Shown here: positions 1-6,115 of the stretch, piece after piece
Layout: the number at the start of each line of letters is the position of its first letter
Position numbering within the stretch: position 1 is the first letter of the stretch
Origin: Deltaproteobacteria bacterium
GTDB taxonomy: Bacteria > Desulfobacterota > Syntrophobacteria > BM002
DNA length: 9,395 nt
NCBI GenBank assembly: GCA_020350905.1
Contig: CP070843.1
Coordinates: forward strand, 2,672,984 to 2,682,378
Direction: 5' to 3'
Program-made: the position numbers and the translations under genes
Notes under the pieces: generated by a model
Told to the model about the DNA's origin: nothing
Databases searched by the model: none
Seen by the model: the letters and a program-made list of their open reading frames with translations, nothing else

Positions 1-101
1 ATCGTCCGCTGACACAGAGGGGCCTCGTTCCGATCAACTAATCGAATGATGGAGTGGTGGAGCATTGCAAAATATCAAATTTCAAGCACCAAACCGGGGC
101 C

Positions 102-228
102 CCGCCCAGAGGGTGGGGACTCATAAGGAGAAATTACAAACAAATCTCAAATTCCAATATTCAATGACCAAAACACAAAACAGGTTTGGAATTTTGAAAC
201 TGGGGATCCGCCTACAGGGTGGGGAGTC
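102..228. repeat. Pair of GC-rich direct repeats, two diverged copies
   Basis: The phrase CCGCCCAGAGGGTGGGGACTC at 102-122 recurs at 208-228 as CCGCCTACAGGGTGGGGAGTC, with 18 of 21 positions identical. The first copy extends into a small hairpin (CCCCGCCC pairing with GGTGGGG, about 100-118), and the second copy pairs less well. The two copies sit in the same orientation about 105 bp apart within the AT-rich repeat patchwork. They look like decayed copies of a dispersed intergenic element. Function is unknown. Confidence 0.6.
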
Positions 229-323
229 CAAGCGAAGCGCAGACAATTTTGGTCATTGTGCTTCGCCCCTTCGACCTGGCTCAGGGTGGCGAGCTTGTCG
301 AACCATTTGGTATTTGTGATTTG
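141..323. repeat. Inverted AT-rich repeat arms
   Basis: CAATGACCAAAA at 162-173 is exactly complementary, in reverse, to TTTTGGTCATTG at 247-258. Outside this pair, CAAATCTCAAATTCC (141-155) matches the reverse complement of GGTATTTGTGATTTG (309-323) at 13 of 15 positions. The two nested pairs suggest one larger, degraded inverted-repeat element spanning about 140-325, now interrupted by the GC-rich direct repeat and the TTCGAC hairpin. The pairing is seen directly; that it was once a single element is an inference. Confidence 0.55.
270..302. repeat. REP-like hairpin (TTCGAC...GTCGAA type)
   Basis: TTCGACCTGGCTC at 270-282 faces GAGCTTGTCGAA at 291-302. The outer TTCGAC/GTCGAA and inner GCTC/GAGC segments pair around a CAGGGTGGC-like centre. 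The pattern is a variant of the widespread TTCGAC-AAGCTCAGGG repeat that I recall from many anaerobic bacterial genomes. In the left arm AAG has been replaced by CTGG, so this copy is decayed. It could form a hairpin in RNA or DNA but has no T-run, so it is not an obvious terminator. Confidence 0.6.
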
Positions 324-438
324 GAATTTCTATTCCTGCAATATTACAGCGTTCTAGCAGAGTAGAGAAAGTAAGTAAGGCTCACATGCAGTCCTTTATG
401 GACCAGATTTCATAGAGTCCTCACGAAGTTGAACTATT

Positions 439-2496
439 ATGTCCGAAGGCAAAAGGCTAAAGAGAACGCGCAATATAGGCATCATAGCTCACATCGATGC
501 TGGCAAGACCACGGTCACCGAGCGCATACTCTACTACACGGGTAGATCTCATAAGATGGGTGAGGTCCACGACGGCGAGGCTGTCATGGATTGGATGGAG
601 CAGGAGCAAGAGCGAGGTATCACCATTACCTCAGCTGTTACCACCTGTCGTTGGCGAGATAATGAAATCAACCTGATAGACACGCCTGGTCACGTGGATT
701 TCACCATTGAGGTGGAGCGTTCTCTGAGGGTACTGGATGGTGCGATTGGGGTATTCTGTGCTGTTGGGGGTGTTGAACCACAGTCCGAGACAGTATGGCA
801 CCAGGCAGACAAATACCGGATCCCTAAAATCGCCTTCATTAACAAAATGGACCGCCTTGGTGCCGATTTCCTTGGTGCTGTGGATCAAATGCGGGAAAAG
901 CTAGGGGCTCGACCCCTGATAGTGCAGATGCCCATGGGCGCGGAAGCAGACTTCTCCGGTGTCATAGATTTACTTGAGATGCAAGCAGTGTACTGGGATG
1001 ACTCCACTCTAGGACTTGCCTATGAGTACACGCCCATTCCCCCTGAACATGTTGAAGATGCCCGGGCAAAACGGGTCGAACTCCTTGAATCTCTCGCCGA
1101 GCTTGATGATACCATCATGGAGAAATACCTGGCGGATGAGATACTCGAACCGAAAGATCTGCTTCCGGCAATCCGCCAGGCCACTCTCACCCTGGAAGTG
1201 GTTCCAGTACTGTGCGGTAGTGCTTTGAAAAACAAGGGCATCCAGCTGCTCCTGGATGCTATTGTTGATTGTTTGCCTAGTCCCCTGGACGTTTCGGCTG
1301 TGGTTGGACTTCACCCCAAAAGTGGAGAAGAAGAGATCCGCTCGAGCAGTGGCCAGGAACCTTTTGCCGCTCTTGCTTTTAAGATTCAGATGGACCAAGG
1401 GCGCAAGCTCACCTATGTAAGAGTATATTCAGGAGCAGTGGCCGCGGGATCTACAGTTTACAATGTCAACCGGAAGCAGAAAGAAAAGGTTGCCCGCATA
1501 TTCCAAATGCATGCAAATAAGCGCGAAAAACGCGCAAGAGTCGGTGCCGGCGAGATAGTGGCCATGGTAGGCCTCAAGTCTACCACCACCGGGGATACCA
1601 TTTGTGATCCAAAACACCCCATTCTGCTGGAACATATTGAGGTTTATGAACCGGTAATTTCCATCGCCATGGAGCCACGCACTCGGGCCGATGAGGAGAA
1701 GACTCTTCAGTCCCTTGAGAAGCTGGCGGTGGAGGACCCCACGTTCCGCTTCCGTCAAGATCCTGATACCGGGCAGACCATAATCTCGGGAATGGGAGAA
1801 CTTCACCTGGAGATTCTCGTCAATCGATTGTTGCGAGAATACTCGGTCCAGGTAAATGTTGGCAAACCACAGGTGGTCTATCGCGAGACCATTACCGCTG
1901 CCGTTGAGACAGAATCAACCTTTGACCGGGAAATCGCCGGAGTTCTCCATTACGCCCAGGTGGAACTGCATCTGGAGCCAAGACCGAGAGGCAAGGGCAA
2001 CCTTTTTCGGGAGCTGGTTCGGGATGGCTCCATACCCACCTCCTTCATTCCTGCGGTGGAGGAAGGTGTGATGGAGTCACTGGAAAGTGGTGTTATCGCA
2101 GGCTATCCCATGGTGGATGTAGAGGTTGCGGTCATCGGGGGTATCCTCAAGGAGCAAGCCGCAAGTGAGCTGGCTTTTAAAGTCGCAGCAGCAGTAGCCC
2201 TTCAGGAAGGGTGCAGAAAGGCGCAGCCTCAGCTACTCGAGCCCATCATGTCGGTAGAAATAATTGTTCCTGAGGAATTCACTGGCGAGGTAATCAACGA
2301 CCTCAACATACGTAAAGGCAAGATAGAGGGGGTTCACTCGAAACGCTCAGTAAAAATCATCCACGCTACCGTGGCTCTGTCTCAGATGTTTGGTTATTCA
2401 ACCTCGCTGCGCTCCGCCAGTCAGGGGAGAGCAACGTTCACCATGCAATTCTCCCACTTCGACACTCTGGTGGAGAAGAAGGAACTCTATGTCTAG
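439..2496 (+). CDS. fusA: Elongation factor G family GTPase (EF-G paralogue, possibly recycling type)
   Basis: A complete 685-residue ribosomal translocase-type GTPase, close to the usual EF-G length. The G domain shows the P-loop AHIDAGKTT (17-25), an EQERGITIT switch I, DTPGH (81-85), NKMD (135-138) and SAL (261-263). A domain II beta-barrel follows at about 305-390, then domains III (GMGELHLEI), IV and V (GYSTSLRSASQGRATFTM near the C-terminus). Classic EF-G drives tRNA-mRNA translocation and, with RRF, splits ribosomes after termination. By eye the domain IV tip reads GILKEQAASE, with Lys571 where classic EF-G has the conserved His (E. coli His583). This raises the possibility of a spdEFG2/EF-G2-like recycling factor, but I cannot classify the subfamily without a tree. 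The ATG at 439 fits the conserved N-terminus, though only a weak Shine-Dalgarno (GAAG) precedes it. It stands alone, with no rpsL, rpsG or tuf beside it, and converges on the alpha/beta hydrolase gene. Confidence 0.95.
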   Translation: MSEGKRLKRTRNIGIIAHIDAGKTTVTERILYYTGRSHKMGEVHDGEAVMDWMEQEQERGITITSAVTTCRWRDNEINLIDTPGHVDFTIEVERSLRVLDGAIGVFCAVGGVEPQSETVWHQADKYRIPKIAFINKMDRLGADFLGAVDQMREKLGARPLIVQMPMGAEADFSGVIDLLEMQAVYWDDSTLGLAYEYTPIPPEHVEDARAKRVELLESLAELDDTIMEKYLADEILEPKDLLPAIRQATLTLEVVPVLCGSALKNKGIQLLLDAIVDCLPSPLDVSAVVGLHPKSGEEEIRSSSGQEPFAALAFKIQMDQGRKLTYVRVYSGAVAAGSTVYNVNRKQKEKVARIFQMHANKREKRARVGAGEIVAMVGLKSTTTGDTICDPKHPILLEHIEVYEPVISIAMEPRTRADEEKTLQSLEKLAVEDPTFRFRQDPDTGQTIISGMGELHLEILVNRLLREYSVQVNVGKPQVVYRETITAAVETESTFDREIAGVLHYAQVELHLEPRPRGKGNLFRELVRDGSIPTSFIPAVEEGVMESLESGVIAGYPMVDVEVAVIGGILKEQAASELAFKVAAAVALQEGCRKAQPQLLEPIMSVEIIVPEEFTGEVINDLNIRKGKIEGVHSKRSVKIIHATVALSQMFGYSTSLRSASQGRATFTMQFSHFDTLVEKKELYV

Positions 2497-2571
2497 CTCT
2501 GGATGTGAGATGTGAGAATTGTGGTGCTTAGTGCCTCCTGTCCAGCAGGCTGCTGCAAATCTCGCTACCAG

Positions 2572-2660
2572 TGTCATTCTGAGCTGAGCGAAGAATCTCG
2601 GTGCCAGTAAAATCAACATGTTACGAAATTCTTCGTCGCCTGCACCTCCTCAGAATGACA
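2572..2660. repeat. 89-bp inverted-repeat element (TGTCATTCTGAG ends) between convergent genes
   Basis: The outer 12 bases TGTCATTCTGAG (2572-2583) are matched exactly by CTCAGAATGACA (2649-2660). An inner pair, GAAGAATCTCG (2590-2600) with CGAAATTCTTC (2624-2634), differs at one position. Both arms therefore carry TGTCATTCTGAG followed by GAAGAATYTCG, a dispersed repeat type I recall from many anaerobic bacterial genomes. The spacer between the two motifs differs in length between the arms (6 versus 15 bases). It lies between the convergent EF-G and hydrolase genes and could act as a two-way terminator-like hairpin. Its right arm overlaps the last codons and stop of the hydrolase. Confidence 0.75.
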
Positions 2661-3378
2661 TATTCGGGCTGCTTAGCTCCAGCCACGCCAGTGTCTTCTG
2701 AAGGATCTGCTCATATACCTCTTCCTGGGTGCGATCGGCAGACTTGGGCAACCGAAAGGAGTGATCACCTCCTTGGATTATCTGCAGTTCACAGGAAGCA
2801 GACAGCTTCTCCAAAACGCTGTTGAGAGCCGCCAAGTCGCAAAGCGAATCTCTCGTCCCAGCGAAAAAGAGCATGGGAGTTTCAATCTGATCGAAATGGG
2901 AGTCTCGAAGTTTTTCACTTTTGCCAGGTGGGTGAAGGGGATAGCCTAGGAAGATAAGGTGGGTAACAGGCAAGAGGCTCTCTGCAACCATCTGGGCCGC
3001 TACCCTGCCACCCATGGATTTACCAGCGGCAACAATGGTCTCTGGTCTGTATCGCGGATGATCTCGTAAAAACCAGTAAACGCTTGACCAGGTTTTCTCC
3101 AGTATGTTCTGCCGATCCGGTCTTGGCCGTCCTTTTTCCCGATAGAGAAAGTTGAATCGGAGGGTGAGGTATCCTGCTTTGGCCAGTCCTTGGGATAACG
3201 AAACAAGCAAGGGATGATGCATATCATTCCCGGCCCCGTGGGCCAGGATGACCCCCACCGGCCCTGGATCCCGGTAGCTCTCTGGCACGGACAAAACAGC
3301 TGAAACCTGCTCCCCATCCATCACCGGGATGCGTATTGTTTCAGTGTTCATCTGCTGGTTACTGTCTGCTTTAGCCAT
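2650..3378 (-). CDS. KANL3/Tex30-type alpha/beta hydrolase (COG3571-like)
   Basis: A 242-residue cytoplasmic alpha/beta-hydrolase with no signal peptide. The oxyanion region AHGAGNDMHHP is at about 46-56. The nucleophile elbow GKSMGG gives Ser121, and YPLHPPGK (146-153) is a family hallmark. GTRD gives Asp177 and GGDHSF gives His206, so the Ser-Asp-His triad is complete. This motif set matches bacterial homologues of the KANL3/TEX30 family, whose substrate is generally unknown; esterase or thioesterase chemistry is an inference. The start is uncertain: ATG at 3378 and an in-frame ATG at codon 10 both lack a strong Shine-Dalgarno. The gene starts 21 nt after the M48 protease stop and is probably co-transcribed with it. 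Its last residues (Ser, Phe) and the TGA stop lie inside the TGTCATTCTGAG arm of the repeat, so the native C-terminus may have been replaced. Confidence 0.88.
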   Translation of the reverse strand: MAKADSNQQMNTETIRIPVMDGEQVSAVLSVPESYRDPGPVGVILAHGAGNDMHHPLLVSLSQGLAKAGYLTLRFNFLYREKGRPRPDRQNILEKTWSSVYWFLRDHPRYRPETIVAAGKSMGGRVAAQMVAESLLPVTHLIFLGYPLHPPGKSEKLRDSHFDQIETPMLFFAGTRDSLCDLAALNSVLEKLSASCELQIIQGGDHSFRLPKSADRTQEEVYEQILQKTLAWLELSSPNMSF

Positions 3379-3399
3379 GAAGTGGCAGGACAGCTTGAG

Positions 3400-4830
3400 T
3401 TATCTATTCCTACTGCTTCTTTGTTTCGCGGCGCGCATCGCTCCCTTGATCTCTGCCAACTGTCTCTTGATGGCCTCTTTTTCTTTGGGACTATCAGTGA
3501 ACCGCAACGCTTCTTGGAAATGGAATTGGGCATTGCGTAAGGAGCCCTTTCGCTTGTAGTGGATCCCGAAATGGTAGTGGGCATCCGCCAGTTGGTTCAT
3601 TTTGCCGTAAGCGAGGCCAAGATAGTAATGGATCGAGGGCAATCTATCATTAATTTTTGCTGCTCTTTCTAGCTGTTTGCTGGCCTCAGCCACTTGACCT
3701 TGCTCCAATTGGCAACGGCCCAGGGCATAAAGAGCCACTGGTTGATCCGGCTCCAAGGTAAGAGCTGAGTTCAGCACCTGCTGAGCCTTCTCGAGTTCGC
3801 CCATCTCGAAGTAAGTCTCACCCAGTTCCACCAGGATGGGCGCCAGATCCGGTCGGAGGGCAATGGCATTTTTAAAAGATTTGACCGCCTCATCCATCAG
3901 CCTCTGTCGGCGCCGCATCAGGCCCCTACCGTAGTATGCCATCGCTCTGGTTTCAGGCCTCTCAAACCACTCCCGAAATTTGGGCTCAGCCTCCTTTGGG
4001 ATTTCATAAGAGCCGTAGAGCTTAACCTGCATCAACATGAAGCCCTCGGAATCCATAGTGCGGACTTGAGCAGACGTAGGCCGTGTCGCTGCAGTGGTGG
4101 CAAGATAGACAACACGTTCAGATACTCCTGGGTGGGTGGTGAGGTACGTTGGGATGTGGCCTCCTGCTTTCCAGCTATCCTGCCCCATTTTTCTCATGAT
4201 CTTAACAAAATCTTCGCCGCTATAATTAGCCGCTTCCAGGTAGCGAAGACCTTTACGGTCGGCCTCTTCTTCGTCCTGGCGACTGTAGTTCAGCATTGCC
4301 GAAGTGGCACCCGCCTGACTTCCAGCGATAGCCGCCGCACCGGCCTCGCCGCCCAGAAAGATTCCGGCCAACATGCCGCCGAGAGCGGCCAGATTCAATG
4401 CCCTCGCCCTGGCCATACGCTGGGCGATATGGCGGGACTGGACGTGAGCAATCTCGTGCGCCAAGATGGCTGCCAACTCTCCTTCATCGTCCATGATTTC
4501 AATAAGGCCGCGGTTCATGAAAACGTAACCTGCAGGAGCCGCAAAGGCATTCAGGGCACTACTGTCCACTACGTAGAAATGGTAGGGAAAGGCGTGAACC
4601 TCGAGATGTTTCACAACATCCTGGCCCACCCTGTTGACGTAACCGACCACCTCCGGATCCTGAATCAACCTCAGTTGGCTCAAAGCCGCTTTCAGAAACT
4701 TGCGCCCTATCTTCTTTTCTTCCTCAATGGAAAGGTCGGCCTGCGCCAATCTGGTCTGGGGCCCCACCACAATAAGCAGTGCCACCAGGTAAATCAGGAG
4801 CTTCCATGGCTTCCTTACTGTCATAAGCAC
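3400..4830 (-). CDS. BepA-like periplasmic M48 zinc metalloprotease with TPR repeats
   Basis: A 476-residue secreted protein of the BepA (YfgC) type, which in E. coli degrades or helps assemble outer-membrane proteins such as LptD. The N-terminus is a signal peptide: basic start, hydrophobic stretch at about 11-23, likely cut after AQA (residue 31). The zinc site is HEIAH (125-129), with Glu187 of the E-x-x-A-D motif as third ligand. TTHP provides His233, matching the position of BepA's regulatory histidine. An Ala/Gly-rich hydrophobic segment (about 146-176) lies between the zinc motifs. Residues about 295-445 hold several TPR units (for example around PDLAPILVELGETYFEMGE), followed by a basic tail. 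I chose the GTG start at 4830 because GAGAGGG sits 9 nt upstream; an ATG two codons later is possible. A good promoter precedes it, and the hydrolase gene follows in the same direction. The E. coli name bepA is not assigned because orthology is unproven. Confidence 0.93.
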   Translation of the reverse strand: MLMTVRKPWKLLIYLVALLIVVGPQTRLAQADLSIEEEKKIGRKFLKAALSQLRLIQDPEVVGYVNRVGQDVVKHLEVHAFPYHFYVVDSSALNAFAAPAGYVFMNRGLIEIMDDEGELAAILAHEIAHVQSRHIAQRMARARALNLAALGGMLAGIFLGGEAGAAAIAGSQAGATSAMLNYSRQDEEEADRKGLRYLEAANYSGEDFVKIMRKMGQDSWKAGGHIPTYLTTHPGVSERVVYLATTAATRPTSAQVRTMDSEGFMLMQVKLYGSYEIPKEAEPKFREWFERPETRAMAYYGRGLMRRRQRLMDEAVKSFKNAIALRPDLAPILVELGETYFEMGELEKAQQVLNSALTLEPDQPVALYALGRCQLEQGQVAEASKQLERAAKINDRLPSIHYYLGLAYGKMNQLADAHYHFGIHYKRKGSLRNAQFHFQEALRFTDSPKEKEAIKRQLAEIKGAMRAAKQRSSRNR

Positions 4831-4839
4831 ATCTCTTTT

Positions 4840-4846
4840 CCCTCTC
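4840..4846 (-). promoter_or_regulatory. Ribosome binding site of the M48 protease gene
   Basis: The minus strand reads GAGAGGG, 9 nt ahead of the GTG at 4830 and 15 nt ahead of the alternative ATG at 4824. The spacing favours GTG as the start codon. Confidence 0.6.
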
Positions 4847-4848
4847 TG

Positions 4849-4877
4849 ATTATATTGCTTCTAACTCCAATAACCAA
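4849..4877 (-). promoter_or_regulatory. Sigma70-type promoter for the M48 protease-hydrolase pair
   Basis: On the minus strand a perfect TATAAT (-10, 4849-4854) lies 17 bp from TTGGTT (-35, 4872-4877, three of six consensus bases). Transcription would begin roughly 5-8 bases past the -10, giving a leader of only about 10-15 nt that still includes the GAGAGGG ribosome binding site. The -35 region lies within a doubled TTATTGG. This promoter makes the protease-hydrolase pair a separate unit from the rsfS operon upstream. Between it and the rsfS stop (4878-4925) only a weak stem (ATAGAG/CTCTAT) is visible, so read-through from rsfS is also possible. Confidence 0.55.
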
Positions 4878-4925
4878 TAACAAATAGAGGATAACACCCA
4901 ATTGCACTCTATCTCAATGGAGATC

Positions 4926-5333
4926 CTAATCGGGTCCTCCGGTATCTGGGAATTCTATTTGCCGGGCCTCAAACCAGAGCCCTTCCAAATCGTAAAAAGC
5001 TCTCATAGGCTGATAGAAGATATGAACTATCACATCATTGAAATCAAGCAATACCCAATGACCTTCAGTCAAGCCCTCAACACCCATGGGTTTGACCCGC
5101 CGCTGAACCAGAGCTTCCTCGATGTAGCCGGCTATCCCCTGAACATGCCGAGTGGAACGTCCGGCACAGATAACAAAATAGTCGGTATAGGTAACGATTT
5201 CATCAACCTGGTATATTGTTGGGTCCTCGGCCTTATGAGCAGCCGCCACCTGAGCACATAATAAGGCCTTTTCTAGAGCCGGGATTTCCTTCACCTTCTC
5301 GGTCGCACCCTGCTTACCGTGGCTCCTTTTCAT
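4926..5333 (-). CDS. rsfS: Ribosomal silencing factor RsfS
   Basis: A 135-residue protein of the RsfS/Iojap (DUF143) family. RsfS binds ribosomal protein uL14 (L14) on the 50S subunit and blocks joining to 30S when nutrients are short. The family core is clear: KALLCAQVAAAHKAEDPTI near the start, then TDYFVICAGRSTRHVQGIA (about 50-68) and HWVLLDFNDVIVHIF (about 92-106), ending with R-x-x-YDLEGLW near 111-120. Length is normal for the family with a slightly longer basic N-terminus. The ATG start lies 15 nt after the nadD stop, so the two are surely co-transcribed; only a weak GAGAA precedes it. The nadD-rsfS order is common in bacteria. Nothing in the protein looks damaged. Confidence 0.95.
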   Translation of the reverse strand: MKRSHGKQGATEKVKEIPALEKALLCAQVAAAHKAEDPTIYQVDEIVTYTDYFVICAGRSTRHVQGIAGYIEEALVQRRVKPMGVEGLTEGHWVLLDFNDVIVHIFYQPMRAFYDLEGLWFEARQIEFPDTGGPD

Positions 5334-5348
5334 GTTTCTCGGGTCTCT

Positions 5349-5999
5349 CTATAGTTGCTGGTAAAGTCCTTGTTGCTGGATGTACTCTTCCACCTTTGTC
5401 GGAAGCAAATAACGCACTGTGCACCCTTCGGCCAGAAGTTTGCGAATGGTGGAGGAGGAAATATCTAACAGTGTTACCTCGCGATAGTAGACAGTATGCA
5501 GGCTGGGGTGGAGGTATCCCTGCACCTGTACGTCAAAGGAATAACTCGCGGAGACCTGCGTGTTGAGCATGGCATTCAGGGACTCTGGGGAAAATCCAGA
5601 CCGGGCTACAACCACAAAGTGGCAGAGGGAAAAGAGCTCGCGGTAGCTCTTCCAGGTTGGCAGTTCCAGAAAGGCGTCCAAGCCCAAGACAAAGTAGAGC
5701 TCTTCGCGGCCACCACGTTCTTTGGCCAGTTGCGTCAATGTTTCCACCGAGTACGATATGCCCGGACGCTGGTATTCCAGATCGGACAACACGAAGAGCG
5801 GATTCCCTGCCATCGCCAGCTCAAGCATGTGCCACCGATGATCAAAAGAGACCAGCCCCAGCTCGGATTTATGTGGCGGTTTTGCTGCAGGTATGAAGAT
5901 CACTTGCGCTAATTGCAGCGATTCGGCCACCTCTTCAGCTGCCCGCAGGTGACCAAAGTGAATCGGATTAAAAGTGCCGCCCATAATGCCAATGCCCAA
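5349..5999 (-). CDS. nadD: Nicotinate-nucleotide adenylyltransferase NadD (TTG start)
   Basis: A 216-residue cytoplasmic enzyme joining nicotinate mononucleotide and ATP to make deamido-NAD and pyrophosphate, in the de novo and salvage routes to NAD. The nucleotidyltransferase signature GGTFNPIHFGH is at 7-17, with the HxGH dyad His14/His17. ISYSVETL (81-88), VLGLDAF (104-110), LPTWKSYREL (113-122) and the ATP-binding ISSSTIR (180-186) follow, in the family's usual order. The start is TTG at 5999. It places GIGIMGGTF exactly where NadD proteins begin, GGGG lies 7 nt upstream (6007-6010), and no ATG or GTG occurs in frame before the upstream stop at 6027-6029. The ATG at codon 6 would cut into the first strand. 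A 116-nt gap with no clear promoter or terminator separates it from proA. Confidence 0.95.
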   Translation of the reverse strand: MGIGIMGGTFNPIHFGHLRAAEEVAESLQLAQVIFIPAAKPPHKSELGLVSFDHRWHMLELAMAGNPLFVLSDLEYQRPGISYSVETLTQLAKERGGREELYFVLGLDAFLELPTWKSYRELFSLCHFVVVARSGFSPESLNAMLNTQVSASYSFDVQVQGYLHPSLHTVYYREVTLLDISSSTIRKLLAEGCTVRYLLPTKVEEYIQQQGLYQQL

Positions 6000-6006
6000 G
6001 TTACTA

Positions 6007-6010
6007 CCCC
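6007..6010 (-). promoter_or_regulatory. Ribosome binding site supporting the nadD TTG start
   Basis: The minus strand reads GGGGTAGTAAC immediately before TTG, which puts GGGG 7 nt from the start codon. No comparable site precedes the ATG five codons downstream, so this supports TTG. Confidence 0.5.
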
Positions 6011-6115
6011 ATGTTCTTTTACCCTGTCACCTCGGGTAAGCTCGAGTGTTTGGGTTTCCACGCAGGTGCTTTCCGGAAAATTCTAAAGTTGAAACTACTC
6101 CCCTCTGTCCATTAC

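Larger units (their letters stand above)
1..438. other. Gene-free, repeat-rich region upstream of the EF-G gene
   Basis: I see no credible coding sequence here. Positions 1-65 show nothing I recognise. From about 66 to 330 the sequence is a patchwork of AT-rich phrases (such as CAAATTTCAAGCACCAAA near 75-93 and GTGATTTGGAATTTC near 316-330) with GC-rich hairpins between them. Phrases of this kind are, from memory, common intergenic repeats in environmental deltaproteobacterial and related genomes. The last 100 bases are ordinary sequence leading into the EF-G start and probably hold its promoter. I could not pick a convincing -35/-10 pair: a TGCAATATT near 337-345 is the only extended -10-like candidate. 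The one open frame of any length (65-319) is made of the repeats and is not considered a gene. Confidence 0.7.

Noticed and set aside
65..319. 84-codon open frame on the plus strand upstream of the EF-G gene
   Set aside because: It runs through the repeat mosaic and its protein reads as translated repeats with no domain-like pattern. It has no ribosome binding site.
100..330. Possible CRISPR array from repeated phrases
   Set aside because: There are only two copies of the direct repeat, 105 bp apart and diverged, with other repeat families between them. No regular spacing and no cas genes.
2533..2550. Small GCCTCCT/AGCAGGC hairpin after the EF-G stop as a terminator
   Set aside because: Seven-base stem with a mismatch and no T-run. 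The larger 2572-2660 element is a better candidate for ending transcription.
4066..4887. 273-codon open frame antisense to the M48 protease gene
   Set aside because: It is the shadow of a well-supported protease gene with clear HEIAH and TPR motifs. The antisense product shows no recognisable domain.
6000..6115. Terminator between proA and nadD
   Set aside because: Only a short CTCG/CGAG stem is visible with no T-run, too weak to call.
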